This document shows, piece after piece, positions 47,114 through 56,249 of a stretch of DNA of 64,000 nt. The notes below the pieces were generated by a model. That model ran no database searches, had not been told where the DNA came from, and saw only the letters and a program-made list of their open reading frames with translations. The DNA comes from Collimonas arenae (GTDB lineage: Bacteria; Pseudomonadota; Gammaproteobacteria; Burkholderiales; Burkholderiaceae_D), in contig NZ_CP013233.1 in assembly GCF_001584165.1 (NCBI RefSeq), positions 2,984,620 through 3,048,619 on the forward strand. The letters are read 5' to 3'. A program made the translations under genes and the position numbers. Every line of letters starts with the position of its first letter. The stretch's first letter is position 1.

Positions 47114-47896
47114 ATGGCATTCCTGCAAGGCAAAAAAATTCTGATCACCGGCTTGCTGTCCAATCGCTCGATCGCCTACGGCATCGCCCAGGCTTGCAAG
47201 CGCGAAGGCGCCGAGCTGGCCTTTACGTATGTCGGTGAGCGCTTCAAGGAACGCATCACCAATTTTGCGAAAGAATTCGACAGCGAACTGATTTTCGACT
47301 GCGACGTCGGCAGCGACGAGCAAATCAACGCGTTGTTTGCCGACCTCGGCAAGTCCTGGGATCACCTGGACGGCTTGGTGCACGCGATCGGCTTCGCGCC
47401 AAGCGAAGCGATTGCCGGCGACTTCCTGGACGGCTTGTCGCGCGAAGGTTTCAAAATCGCACATGACATCTCTGCCTACAGCTTCCCGGCAATGGCCAAG
47501 GCCGCCCTGCCGCTGCTGCGGCCGAATTCGGCACTGCTGACCTTGACGTATCTCGGCTCCGAGCGCGTAGTACCAAATTACAACACGATGGGGCTGGCCA
47601 AGGCCTCGCTCGAAGCCAGCGTGCGCTACCTGGCCGGCTCGCTCGGCCCAAAGGGCGTTCGCGTCAACGGCATTTCGGCCGGTCCGATCAAGACCTTGGC
47701 CGCCAGCGGCATCAAGGGCTTTGGCAAGATCCTCGGCTTCGTCGCCGAACATGCGCCGCTGCGCCGTAATGTGACGGTGGAAGATGTCGGCAATGCCGCT
47801 GCATTCCTGCTGTCCGACCTGTCGAGTGGCATTACCGGTGAAATCACTTACGTCGATGGCGGCTTTTCACATGTCGTTGGCGGCATCGCCGAATAA
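47114..47896 (+). CDS. fabI: Enoyl-[acyl-carrier-protein] reductase (NADH)
   Basis: 260 residues; last reductive step of fatty-acid elongation and target of triclosan-type inhibitors. NADH site [23 protein letters not shown] (the FabI-type GxxxxxSIAxG) and the catalytic Tyr-x6-Lys in [13 protein letters not shown] are present, with [12 protein letters not shown] before it. TGGAGTC precedes the ATG. A terminator follows at 47936. Confidence 0.97.
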   Translation: MAFLQGKKILITGLLSNRSIAYGIAQACKREGAELAFTYVGERFKERITNFAKEFDSELIFDCDVGSDEQINALFADLGKSWDHLDGLVHAIGFAPSEAIAGDFLDGLSREGFKIAHDISAYSFPAMAKAALPLLRPNSALLTLTYLGSERVVPNYNTMGLAKASLEASVRYLAGSLGPKGVRVNGISAGPIKTLAASGIKGFGKILGFVAEHAPLRRNVTVEDVGNAAAFLLSDLSSGITGEITYVDGGFSHVVGGIAE

Positions 47897-47935
47897 AGCG
47901 GCTGTCGCATTCCTGCATACAGCCTGAATTCAAGT

Positions 47936-47968
47936 AAAAAAAGCCCGGTACGTCGCCCGGGTTTTTTT
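47936..47968 (+). terminator. Intrinsic terminator after fabI
   Basis: A-run, CCCGG-stem with seven-base loop TACGTCG and CCGGG, then seven T residues. The symmetric A/T flanks suggest it also serves the convergent OmpA-type gene. Confidence 0.85.
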
Positions 47969-47991
47969 ATTGCTTCGGCAATATTAACGAC

Positions 47992-48504
47992 TTACTGGTG
48001 AACAGTAACCTCTACCCGGCGCGCATCGGCGTCGTTACCGCCCAGCGATACCTGCGGTTTATCGAGCGTCACCCGGGCTTCCTCTACGCCGGACATAACC
48101 AGCAGGGCACGCACCGATTTGGCACGCTCCTTCGACACTTCTGCATTCACGTCTGCATTGCCGCTGGCATCGTGGTAACCGGAAATTGCCACTGTCGCAG
48201 CCGGATTGGCTTTCAGGAAAGCCACCACTGCCGACACGTCGGCAGCAGCGTTGGCCGGCACTTCGGATTTACCGGTTTCAAAGAAAATCTTGACTGTGGG
48301 CGGTACGGCCGGCTGCGCGGCAACGGCAGCCTGCGAAGCCGCAGCTTCCTGCACCACCGGCGCAGCCAATGCTGGCTGCTTGACGCCCTTGCCTGCCGTG
48401 ATGCCGAAGTAACCCGCCAGGAACAGCATGGCAATCACCACCACACCGACAATGGTCCAAATGATGCCTAGAGCTGCCTTCTGTTCGCTGTCGTTATTAT
48501 CCAT
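47992..48504 (-). CDS. OmpA-family protein with N-terminal membrane anchor
   Basis: 170 residues. An N-terminal membrane segment (ALGIIWTIVGVVVIAMLFLAGYFGI), an Ala/Val-rich linker, and a C-terminal OmpA-like domain (VKIFFETGKSEVPANAAADVSAVVAFLKANPAATVAISGYHDASGNADVN...SKERAKSVRALLV). This domain binds peptidoglycan. The Asp and Arg of the usual NxxLSxxRAxxV motif are present as VSKERAKSV. AGGAGAGG precedes the start at 48504. Confidence 0.9.
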   Translation of the reverse strand: MDNNDSEQKAALGIIWTIVGVVVIAMLFLAGYFGITAGKGVKQPALAAPVVQEAAASQAAVAAQPAVPPTVKIFFETGKSEVPANAAADVSAVVAFLKANPAATVAISGYHDASGNADVNAEVSKERAKSVRALLVMSGVEEARVTLDKPQVSLGGNDADARRVEVTVHQ

Positions 48505-48976
48505 ACACCTCTCCTGTTGTTGAATAGTAAATATTAAATTGTATCCGAATCCCTGGCAGTCTCGAATGTTGCACCAACAAACAACGCCCGAACAGCAATC
48601 AGTAGCGCTATTTGCATGAAGCTGGTGCATCAAATGCAAAACTCATGTATTATTCTGTGCTGCGTTGCAATAACGAACGCAGACAGCGAATTACCGGATA
48701 CCGATCATATCGATTTCCACGCTCGCTGTAAAAAACAATAAGTAGCTGCGCAAGCCTAAGCATGTTCTGGCCTCAAATTGGGACATTGCATTGTAAAAGC
48801 CCTCCCGCCTTGTGTGTCGATCCTGACACCGTCCCGGCGCAAAGCTTTTGTGCCGAAATTTCTTTGTATTTGTTTCTTAGTCATTTCGTTGGTTGGCGTT
48901 GCTTTTTTGCGTTCACTGCATTTGTCGCGTGTCGACTATTTGCAGTATATGACGCTGCACTTTACGAAAGAAAATA
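48505..48976. other. Divergent spacer with long leader of the RNA-helicase gene
   Basis: 472 bases between the OmpA-type gene and the DEAD-box helicase gene. It should hold both promoters and a long 5' leader for the helicase, as is common for RNA-helicase mRNAs. The ORFs that end at 48977-48987 appear to be chance frames. No RNA gene recognised. Confidence 0.45.
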
Positions 48977-50377
48977 ATGACTTTTGAATCACTAGGCCTC
49001 CACTCGTCCATCATCAAAGCACTGACCGACGCTGGCTACACAAAACCGACAGGCGTTCAAGAACAAGCTATCCCCGCAGCCATCGAAGGCCGCGACCTGC
49101 TGGTTTCCTCGCAAACCGGTTCCGGCAAGACCGCAGCATTCATGCTGCCGGCGCTGCACAAATTCGCTTCCGAGCAGCCAGTTGCTGCTGCCAGCAAGAC
49201 ACCTAACCAGGAAATGCAGGCTTCCCGCGCACGCGGTGAGCGTCCACGCTTCAAGCCTGCACAACCGAAGATGCTGGTCCTGACCCCGACCCGCGAACTG
49301 GCCCTGCAAGTGACTACTGCAACCGACAAATACGGTTCGCAAATGAAGCGCATCAAGGCCATCTCGATTCTGGGCGGCATGCCTTACCCTAAGCAAATGC
49401 AATTGCTGTCGAAGAATCCTGAAATTCTGGTTGCTACCCCAGGCCGTTTGATCGACCACATGGAATCGGGCAAGATCGACTTCTCGCAACTGCAAATCCT
49501 GGTGCTCGACGAAGCTGACCGCATGCTCGACATGGGTTTCATCGACGACATCGAAAAGATCGTTGATGCAACACCTGAGTCGCGTCAAACCATGCTGTTC
49601 TCGGCGACGCTGGATGGCGTTGTCGGCAACATGGCAAAGCGCATCACCAAAAACCCGATGATCATCCAGATCGCCGGTTCGGCCACCAAGCACGAAAACA
49701 TTCAACAGAAGGTTCACTTCGTCGACGACCTGTCGCACAAGAACCGCCTGCTGGATCACCTGCTGCGCGATGTCACCATGGACCAGGCAGTCGTTTTCAC
49801 TGCAACCAAGCGTGACGCCGACACCATTGCTGACCGCCTGAACATCGCCGGTTTCGCTGCTGCAGCACTGCATGGCGACATGCATCAAGGTGCGCGTAAC
49901 CGTACCCTGGACAGCCTGCGCCGCGGTCAAGTTCGCGTTCTGGTTGCAACCGACGTTGCCGCCCGCGGTATCGACGTTCCAGGTATCACGCACGTATTCA
50001 ATTACGATCTGCCGAAATTCCCGGAAGACTACGTCCACCGTATCGGCCGTACCGGTCGTGCCGGCCGTAACGGCGTGGCGGTATCGCTGGTGAACCATGC
50101 TGAAGGCATCAACGTCAAGCGTATCGAACGCTTCACCAAGCAATTGATCCCGGTCGACGTCATTGAAGGCTTCGAACCAAAGCGCAGCGCATCGGCGCCA
50201 CGCTCGAACCACAAGCCAGGCGGCTGGAAGCCAGGCGACAACCGCGGCGGCCCGAACAAGCCAGGCCGTAGCTTCAGCAAGCCAGGTGCTCCACGCAAAG
50301 AAGGCGGCGCTGGCGGCGGCTACAAGGGCAATCGTTCGAACGACAGCGGTGCACGTCGCTCGTTTGGCGATCGCTAA
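48977..50377 (+). CDS. rhlE: DEAD-box ATP-dependent RNA helicase (RhlE type)
   Basis: 466 residues; unwinds RNA duplexes in ribosome assembly or RNA decay. Motifs in order: Q-motif (FESLGLHSSIIKALTDAGYT...GVQEQAIP), SSQTGSGKT, PTRELALQ, VATPGRLIDHM, DEAD (LDEADRMLDMGF), SAT, RGIDVPG and HRIGRTGR. The last ~70 residues are Gly/Arg/Pro/Lys-rich, an RNA-binding tail typical of RhlE. A loop of about 35 residues before PTREL (SKTPNQEMQASRARGERPRF) is longer than in E. coli. Terminator at 50412. Confidence 0.93.
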   Translation: MTFESLGLHSSIIKALTDAGYTKPTGVQEQAIPAAIEGRDLLVSSQTGSGKTAAFMLPALHKFASEQPVAAASKTPNQEMQASRARGERPRFKPAQPKMLVLTPTRELALQVTTATDKYGSQMKRIKAISILGGMPYPKQMQLLSKNPEILVATPGRLIDHMESGKIDFSQLQILVLDEADRMLDMGFIDDIEKIVDATPESRQTMLFSATLDGVVGNMAKRITKNPMIIQIAGSATKHENIQQKVHFVDDLSHKNRLLDHLLRDVTMDQAVVFTATKRDADTIADRLNIAGFAAAALHGDMHQGARNRTLDSLRRGQVRVLVATDVAARGIDVPGITHVFNYDLPKFPEDYVHRIGRTGRAGRNGVAVSLVNHAEGINVKRIERFTKQLIPVDVIEGFEPKRSASAPRSNHKPGGWKPGDNRGGPNKPGRSFSKPGAPRKEGGAGGGYKGNRSNDSGARRSFGDR

Positions 50378-50411
50378 GCAAACCCGGCGCTCAGCATGAG
50401 CGTCACGTAAC

Positions 50412-50446
50412 AAAAAAAGGCCGCTGGAATTCTCCAGCGGCCTTTT
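50412..50446 (+). terminator. Intrinsic terminator after rhlE
   Basis: Seven A, then GGCCGCTGGA-ATTC-TCCAGCGGCC and five T: a perfect 10-bp stem with a four-base loop. It may also act for the convergent EamA gene. Confidence 0.9.
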
Positions 50447-50525
50447 TCATTGCGACATGCGAACAGCGTGTAACGCCTCACTCACATTCATTACTCGCCT
50501 TACCTGCTGATTCAATGCATCTCGG

Positions 50526-51386
50526 CTACGCAGCCCAGCCGAGCATCACAGCGCCTCCTGCGATGACCAAACAGGACAGCAGCCTGCGCGGCGTCAGCGA
50601 CTCACCCAGGAACATGCGGGCAATCAGGGCGGCAAACAAAACCGATGTCTCACGCAACGCAGATACCGGCCCCATCGGCGCCAACGTAATCGCCCAGATC
50701 ACAATCCCATAGGCCAGTAGCGACATCGCACCGCCCCCCAATGCATTCCAGGTCGCCCGCTCGCGCAGTGAAATCCGCAAACGCCCGTGCAGCGACAGAT
50801 AAATCACCAGCAACGGCACCCCGTCAAGCAGGAACATCCAGCCCGAATAGGCCGCCGCGCTACCTGCAAGACGTGAGCCAAGGCCGTCGACCACGGTATA
50901 CCCGGCGATGAATACCCCGGTAGTGAACGCCGACAACGGCGCATCCCAGCTGCGCTCGCTGCTCGATTTTTTACTTTTGCCAAAGCTAATCTGCGCCAGG
51001 CTGATAATGCCGGCGGAAATCAAGGCAACTCCGGCCAGTGTCAGGGTACCCAGCTGCTCGCCGGCAAACAGCGCCGCGCCCAACGAAACCAGCAACGGCG
51101 AAGAACCACGTGCGATCGGATAGGACTGACCGAAATCACCAGCTCGATAAGCGCGGACAAGGAACAGGTTGTAGCCGGCATGCAATACCACCGACGTCAG
51201 GATATAAGGCCAACTGGCAAGCGCCGGAAGCGGCGCCCAGATGACGATCGGGATCGCGGCGACGGCCGAACCAATGGTCATCAATGTGATGGCCCACAAA
51301 TGGTCGCCGCTACTTTTCAACATCGCGTTCCAGGATGCATGCAGCAATGCCGCACACAACACCAAAGCAATCACGCCAGCCGTCAT
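50526..51386 (-). CDS. EamA/DMT-family transporter
   Basis: 286 residues with about ten membrane segments in two EamA halves (VIALVLCAALLHASWNAMLK and FTTGVFIAGYTVVDGLGSRLAG). It belongs to the drug/metabolite transporter superfamily, often exporters of amino acids or small metabolites. Substrate unknown. No clear ribosome site, but the ATG at 51386 gives a normal family N-terminus. Confidence 0.88.
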   Translation of the reverse strand: MTAGVIALVLCAALLHASWNAMLKSSGDHLWAITLMTIGSAVAAIPIVIWAPLPALASWPYILTSVVLHAGYNLFLVRAYRAGDFGQSYPIARGSSPLLVSLGAALFAGEQLGTLTLAGVALISAGIISLAQISFGKSKKSSSERSWDAPLSAFTTGVFIAGYTVVDGLGSRLAGSAAAYSGWMFLLDGVPLLVIYLSLHGRLRISLRERATWNALGGGAMSLLAYGIVIWAITLAPMGPVSALRETSVLFAALIARMFLGESLTPRRLLSCLVIAGGAVMLGWAA

Positions 51387-51533
51387 ACGGAGGCTTTCTG
51401 GTACCGCCTTGGGTGCTCAATCATAAATATACGGTCAATGTTGCTTCTGGAAAACCGTACATTGTAGAGGAATGGGCGAAAATCGGTGCAACGTCCACTG
51501 ACGCAAAGAAGTGAGCGGCGGATGGACTCTCTG

Positions 51534-52655
51534 TTACTGGCGGCGCGTGCGGCCGGAACTCAGGTAGTCGGCAATGGAATCCTGCGTGACCTCCCCCAGG
51601 TAGCTTTCGTCCTGGTCGATCACCGGCATCCAGCTGGTGCTGTGCTTGTACATTTTCGATAGTACGACGCGCAGGTTTTCATCTGGCGCCGCGCTAACGG
51701 AGAACCGCCGCAGCTTTTCGATGCACGCGCCCTGTGCACCACGCGCATCGCGTCGCGCCACGTAACCCAACGCACGATTATCGGCGTCAGTGACCGTGAC
51801 GTAACGGTAATCGTTTTCATCCATCACGCCATATGCCGCCGCCAGACTGGCATCTTCCTGCACAGTTGCCGAATTGGCCGCCGCATCGCCAGCCCGCACC
51901 AGCAACAAACGTTTCAAGGTCGCGTCCTGACCGACAAATGAACCAACGAACTCATCCTTCGGGCGCGCCAGCAAGGTATCCGGATGATCAACTTGGACCA
52001 GCTTGCCGGCACGGAAGATGGCGATCTTGTCGCCCAGCTTGATCGCTTCGTCGATGTCATGACTGACCATGATGACGGTCTTATTGAGGGCTCGCTGCAT
52101 CTGGAAGAACTCATTCTGGATCGATTCGCGATTGATAGGATCGACCGCGCCAAACGGTTCATCCATCAGCAGTACCGGCGGATCTGCTGCCAGCGCGCGG
52201 ATCACGCCGATACGTTGCTGCTGACCGCCAGACATCTCACGCGGATAGCGACTCAGGAAACGCTTCGGATCGAGCGCCACCATCGCCATCAGCTCGGTAG
52301 CGCGCTCATGGCAACGCTTCTTGTCCCAGCCTAGCAAACGCGGCACCACGGTAATGTTTTCTTCGATGGTCATGTTGGGAAACAGACCCACTTGCTGAAT
52401 CACATAGCCGATTTTCCGGCGCAAGGTAACTTCGTCGATACCGGTGGTATCTTCGCCATTGAGCAGCACACGGCCAGAGGTCGGCGCGATCAAGCGATTG
52501 ATCATTTTCAGGGTGGTCGTCTTGCCGCAACCCGAAGGCCCGAGGAACACACAGATTTCGCCTTCCGCAACCGTCAGGTTGATGCCATCCACCGCCTTTA
52601 CTTTGCTGCCGTCTTTTTGGGTGAATACTTTACTGAGTTGGTCGAGTTGAATCAT
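51534..52655 (-). CDS. Osmoprotectant ABC transporter ATP-binding protein (OpuCA/OsmV type)
   Basis: 373 residues. ATPase domain with GPSGCGKTT (Walker A), MSGGQQQR (signature) and VLLMDEPFGAVDP (Walker B), followed by two CBS domains (about 250-370), the architecture of glycine-betaine/carnitine/choline importers. Start 52655 (MIQLDQLSKVF) is four bases inside the end of the upstream permease gene, so translation is coupled. Last gene of the operon. Confidence 0.92.
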   Translation of the reverse strand: MIQLDQLSKVFTQKDGSKVKAVDGINLTVAEGEICVFLGPSGCGKTTTLKMINRLIAPTSGRVLLNGEDTTGIDEVTLRRKIGYVIQQVGLFPNMTIEENITVVPRLLGWDKKRCHERATELMAMVALDPKRFLSRYPREMSGGQQQRIGVIRALAADPPVLLMDEPFGAVDPINRESIQNEFFQMQRALNKTVIMVSHDIDEAIKLGDKIAIFRAGKLVQVDHPDTLLARPKDEFVGSFVGQDATLKRLLLVRAGDAAANSATVQEDASLAAAYGVMDENDYRYVTVTDADNRALGYVARRDARGAQGACIEKLRRFSVSAAPDENLRVVLSKMYKHSTSWMPVIDQDESYLGEVTQDSIADYLSSGRTRRQ

Positions 52656-53305
52656 GATTTTTGCATTCCTTTCGGTGTAAGCAGTCGTTGCAGCCATTGC
52701 AGCAGCATGTCGGCAGCAATCGCCAGCACGCTGATCAAGACCGCTCCAACCACCAGTTTTTGCAGGTTACTTTGACTGATCGCGTGCAAAATCAGCACGC
52801 CCAGACCGCCGGCGCCGATAATTGCCGCCACGGCCATCACCCCAATGTTCATTACCACGGCGGTACGCACGCCGCCCAATATCACCGGCACTGACAACGG
52901 CAAATCGACCAGGCGCAAGCGCTGCCAGAAGGTCATGCCGATGCCGATGCCAGCCTCCTTGATGCCGCTCTCGATGCCATCGAGAGCCAGATAGGTATTG
53001 CGCATGATCGGTAGCAGCGAGTATAGAAATACCGCAGTAATCGCCGGCAATGGCCCCAGCCCCTCGCCGAAGCGCGAGAACAGCGGAATCATCAAGCCGA
53101 ACAGGGCGATCGACGGCAGCGTCAGGATGACGGTCGCCAATCCCATCATCGGACCGGCCAGCCAGCGATGCCGGACCATGACGACACCCAGCGGTACGCC
53201 GATCAAAATGGCCAGGCCAACTGCAATACCAACCAGCATCAGATGCTGCATGGTCAGATGCAGGATTTCCGGCCACGCGCTTAACAGATAGTCATACAGT
53301 GTCAT
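52652..53305 (-). CDS. Osmoprotectant ABC transporter permease (OpuCB/OsmW type)
   Basis: 217 residues, five or six membrane segments; the binding-protein-dependent permease loop is AGIGIGMTFWQRLRLVDLPLSVPVI (EAA-type). It pairs with the second permease and the ATPase to import glycine betaine or related solutes. Located between the binding-protein and ATPase genes. Confidence 0.92.
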   Translation of the reverse strand: MTLYDYLLSAWPEILHLTMQHLMLVGIAVGLAILIGVPLGVVMVRHRWLAGPMMGLATVILTLPSIALFGLMIPLFSRFGEGLGPLPAITAVFLYSLLPIMRNTYLALDGIESGIKEAGIGIGMTFWQRLRLVDLPLSVPVILGGVRTAVVMNIGVMAVAAIIGAGGLGVLILHAISQSNLQKLVVGAVLISVLAIAADMLLQWLQRLLTPKGMQKS

Positions 53306-53321
53306 TTAGCTCTCCCGTTTT

Positions 53322-54226
53322 TCACAGCAAGCCTTCGGCCCGAAGGAAATCGGCGGCAACTTGCGCAATCGGCTGCTGATCGATATCAACCTTCTTGTTC
53401 ATCTCGGTCATCTTGGCGGTATCGATCTTGGCAGACAGCGTATTCAACTGATCCGCAAGCTGTGGATTGGCATCGAGGATCTCTTTGCGCACCACCGGCG
53501 TCGCACTATAGAACGGGAAGAAATGCTTGCTGTCTTCGAGCAGCTTGAGATTGAAACCCTGGATCCGGCCATCGGACGAGTAAGTCAGCCCGACATTCAA
53601 TTGATCATTGTGCAAAGCGGTGTAGATCAACCCCGAATCCATCTGCTTGATTTCACTGCGGTCGAGCGTAAAACCATACAACGCCATCAGCGGCTCCAGA
53701 CCATCCGGACGCGAAGCAAATTCAAAGTCGACCCCCATCGGGTATTTTTGCGGCGGATTCTGCTGGTGGGCCTGGTTGATTTTGTTGGCCAGGTCTTCGA
53801 TCGTGTTCAAGCCATCTTCGTCTGCGCGCTTTTGTGGCACCGCCAGCGCATAGGTGTTGTTCAGCGCCGACGGATTGAGCCAGATCAGATTGCGCGCAGC
53901 GTCCAGTTCCTTGACTCGTTGGTACGACTCATCCATGTCCAGCTTCTCATCGATCTTGTTGTATACGATCAGCGCAGTGCCGGTGTAATCCCAGACGATA
54001 TCGAGCTGGCCGCTTTCCTGGGCCTGGCGCATGATGGTGGTGCCAAGCCCATTCTTGAGATCGACGGTGTAGCCCTTGGCGCTCAGGTACTGCGCGGTCA
54101 TCGAGGACAGGATCAGTTGTTCAGTGAAATTCTTGCCGCCGACGACCAGGTTGGTCGCCCGGCCTGCGACGTGCCCAGCAAGCCGACTGCAAATGCCAGT
54201 AGCGCGGCGATACGTAAATTTTTCAT
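53322..54226 (-). CDS. Osmoprotectant-binding protein (OsmF/OpuCC type, frameshifted)
   Basis: About 300 residues. The true start at 54226 gives a clean signal peptide (MKNLRIAALLAFAVGLLGTSQAG) with AAGGAG upstream. At a C-run (54158-54160) one base is missing; one added base continues as ATNLVVGGKNFTEQLILSSMT and runs to the stop. The mature part is an OpuAC/QAT-type substrate-binding domain (DIVWDYTGTALIVYNK...VGLTYSSDGRIQGFNLKLLEDSKHFFPFYSATPVV). It captures glycine betaine or choline in the periplasm. Confidence 0.9.
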
Positions 54227-54255
54227 GCATGTTCTCCTTCGAAGAAGATGGGATA

Positions 54256-54972
54256 TCAGCGCAGCAGGCCGCGTTTGCTCAGGTAGGCATTGCTGCCCAA
54301 CGAGACGATCGCATCCAGCGCCAATGCCAGCACCGCGGTGGCAGTGGCACCGAGCAGCAGCAGATCCTGGTTATTCAGATAGATGCCGGGGAAGATCAGG
54401 CCGCCCAGGCTTTCGCCGCCGATCAGGACTGCCAGCGGCGCCGTACCGACATTGATGGCCAACGCAGTGCGCACGCCGCCGACAATGATCGGCAACGCAT
54501 TCGGCAATTCGACCCGGAACAGCACCTGCAACGGCTTCAAGCCAATACCCTTGGCCGCCTCTTTCATCGATGGCGACACCTGCTTCAGACCCTCATAGGT
54601 ATTGCGCACGATCGGCAGCAGCGACGCTAGCCACAAGGCAATGATGGCCGGCTTGTCGCCGATACCGAACAAGGCCAGCGCCAGCGCCAGCACTGCCATC
54701 GAAGGAATCGTGTTGCCGATGTTGAAGAGTTGCATCCATTTTTCGGCATGCCGCGTGAAATACGGACGGCTTAACAGGATGCCGGCAGGAATGCCGCATA
54801 GCAGCGCCAGCGACATCGAACAGCCGACCAGATACAAATGGCGTTCGGTGTAATAGATCAGGTCGCCCTGATAATGATGGATAACCGCGGGGCCAATCGA
54901 CCAGCCAATTGCGACAACGACCAAAATGGTAATGGCTGCGCCGACGATGGCGTTGCGATAGCGATTCGTCAT
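54256..54972 (-). CDS. Osmoprotectant ABC transporter permease (OpuCD/OsmY type)
   Basis: 238 residues, multi-pass; permease loop APPEARS as MKEAAKGIGLKPLQVLFRVELPNALPIIVGGVRTAL, the EAA-type contact for the ATPase. First gene of the four-gene operon (permease, binding protein, permease, ATPase), an order like E. coli osmU (yehYXWZ family). GGGAG lies before the ATG at 54972; the longer upstream ATG would run into the leader hairpin. Confidence 0.92.
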   Translation of the reverse strand: MTNRYRNAIVGAAITILVVVAIGWSIGPAVIHHYQGDLIYYTERHLYLVGCSMSLALLCGIPAGILLSRPYFTRHAEKWMQLFNIGNTIPSMAVLALALALFGIGDKPAIIALWLASLLPIVRNTYEGLKQVSPSMKEAAKGIGLKPLQVLFRVELPNALPIIVGGVRTALAINVGTAPLAVLIGGESLGGLIFPGIYLNNQDLLLLGATATAVLALALDAIVSLGSNAYLSKRGLLR

Positions 54973-54997
54973 GCTTACTCCCTTTTGTTCCATGAAC

Positions 54998-55073
54998 ATC
55001 GGCGGCAAGACGCTGGTTGCGTAATCACGGGCGCATGAATGCCCGCGATTACGCAACCGACTGCTTTGCCGAT
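54998..55073 (-). promoter_or_regulatory. Large hairpin in the 5' leader of the osmoprotectant transporter operon
   Basis: GGTTGCGTAATC (55015-55026) pairs perfectly with GATTACGCAACC (55047-55058); inside it CGGGC pairs with GCCCG around an eight-base loop, and outside it ATCGGC pairs with GCCGAT. It lies 26 bases before the first start codon. There is no T-run, so it is not a plain terminator. It may be an osmo-responsive leader structure or a dyad for a regulator. Confidence 0.6.
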
Positions 55074-55520
55074 GCTTAATTGAATGCCCGCCAAGCACGA
55101 ACCGACACAGCCGGGACCTGCCAGGGCGACACACAAACTGTCAATTTTTTATGATCCCGTCCGGCCTTCCCGCTGGGATGGCATTGAACGAGCCGACTAC
55201 CGCATGGGGCGGTAACTGAATGCGAGGAATTCCTCGGCGTTTGATGAAACTCCGGCGTAGCCGAAGCATGAGACAACCCGCTGACGCGAGTTACGAAACC
55301 CAAAAATGTGCCGTTGAGGCAGCACTATGTTGTTGAGAGCCTGCCATTCTAACAAGTTTCCTTGATGACGTCCAGTAATGGGATTATCAAAAGCTATTAC
55401 CGCAATATCTGAAGGCTAGAATAACATGCGTTTTTACTAACGAATATAGGAATATTCCGAGGTAAAAATAAGATGAATGGAAGGGTTAGCAGACAGGAAG
55501 GAGTGCGTGGAAGCGCCACG

Positions 55521-55562
55521 AAAAAAAGCGCCGGAGTGGTTCAAAAACCATTCCGGCGCCTT
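55521..55562 (-). terminator. Intrinsic terminator after eda
   Basis: On the minus strand a stem with arms GGCGCCGGAATGGTT and AACCACTCCGGCGC (one mismatch) around TTTG is followed by seven T residues, about 30 bases after the eda stop. Confidence 0.88.
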
Positions 55563-55592
55563 GGCAAAGAAGGACGTTGAAGCGAAGAGAGA

Positions 55593-56249
55593 TCAGAGTG
55601 CCTTGCGCAACTTGCTGGCGGCGGCAGCCAATGCCGTGATGCGAGCCCAGTCACCGGACTTCAGCACGTCTTTTGGCGTCAGCCAGGAACCGCCGACACA
55701 GGCGACGTTCTTGCAAGCCAGGAAATCCGGCGCCGTTTCCAGCGAAATACCGCCTGTCGGGCAGAAAGTGACATCGCCCAGCGGGCCGGCAATCGCGTTC
55801 AGCATGCCGACGCCACCCGCCGGCACCGCCGGGAACAGCTTCAATTGACGGAAACCGGCTTCACGCGCCGCCATCACCTCCGAAGGCGTCATCACGCCCG
55901 GCAGCAATGGCAAACCGCTCGACTTGGCTGCAGCGATCAAGGCCGGCGTCAAACCTGGCGACACGCCGAACACTGCGCCAGCGTCGCGAGCGGCGACGAA
56001 TTCATCAGCCTGGGTCAAGGTGCCGACACCGACAATCGCGCCTGGCACCTGCTCTGCTATGGCGCGAATCGCCGGCAAACCATGCACCGTGCGCAAGGTC
56101 ACTTCGAGGACGCGAATCCCACCAGCGACCAGAGCCTTGGCCAGCGGCACCGCATGGTCGATGTCATCGATGGCGATCACAGGGATCACCGCCGATGCAC
56201 GCATGATGTCCAGTAGTTGGTTGCCGTAAAGAAGATTTGCTGATGTCAT
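55593..56249 (-). CDS. eda: KDPG/KHG aldolase
   Basis: 218 residues; splits 2-keto-3-deoxy-6-phosphogluconate into pyruvate and glyceraldehyde-3-P, the last Entner-Doudoroff step. Active-site Lys in FRQLKLFPA, Arg/Thr in LEVTLRT, and the phosphate site FCPTGGIS are present. Its ATG overlaps the edd stop by four bases, so the two are translated together. A terminator follows. Confidence 0.95.
   Translation of the reverse strand: MTSANLLYGNQLLDIMRASAVIPVIAIDDIDHAVPLAKALVAGGIRVLEVTLRTVHGLPAIRAIAEQVPGAIVGVGTLTQADEFVAARDAGAVFGVSPGLTPALIAAAKSSGLPLLPGVMTPSEVMAAREAGFRQLKLFPAVPAGGVGMLNAIAGPLGDVTFCPTGGISLETAPDFLACKNVACVGGSWLTPKDVLKSGDWARITALAAAASKLRKAL

Larger units (their letters stand above)
54973..55592. 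other. Leader/promoter region of the osmoprotectant operon and eda terminator
   Basis: 620 bases. From the transporter side it holds a very large hairpin (54998-55073), a second group of dyads between about 55140 and 55270 (including CGAGGAATTCCTCG at 55223-55236) and, nearer eda, the eda terminator. No coding sequence is convincing. Confidence 0.5.

Noticed and set aside
48762..48987. Two short ORFs running into the helicase start
   Set aside because: Low-quality hydrophobic frames in an untranslated leader with no ribosome site.
49000..50413. 473-codon ORF antisense to rhlE
   Set aside because: Shadow of the well-supported helicase; no domain in the antisense frame.
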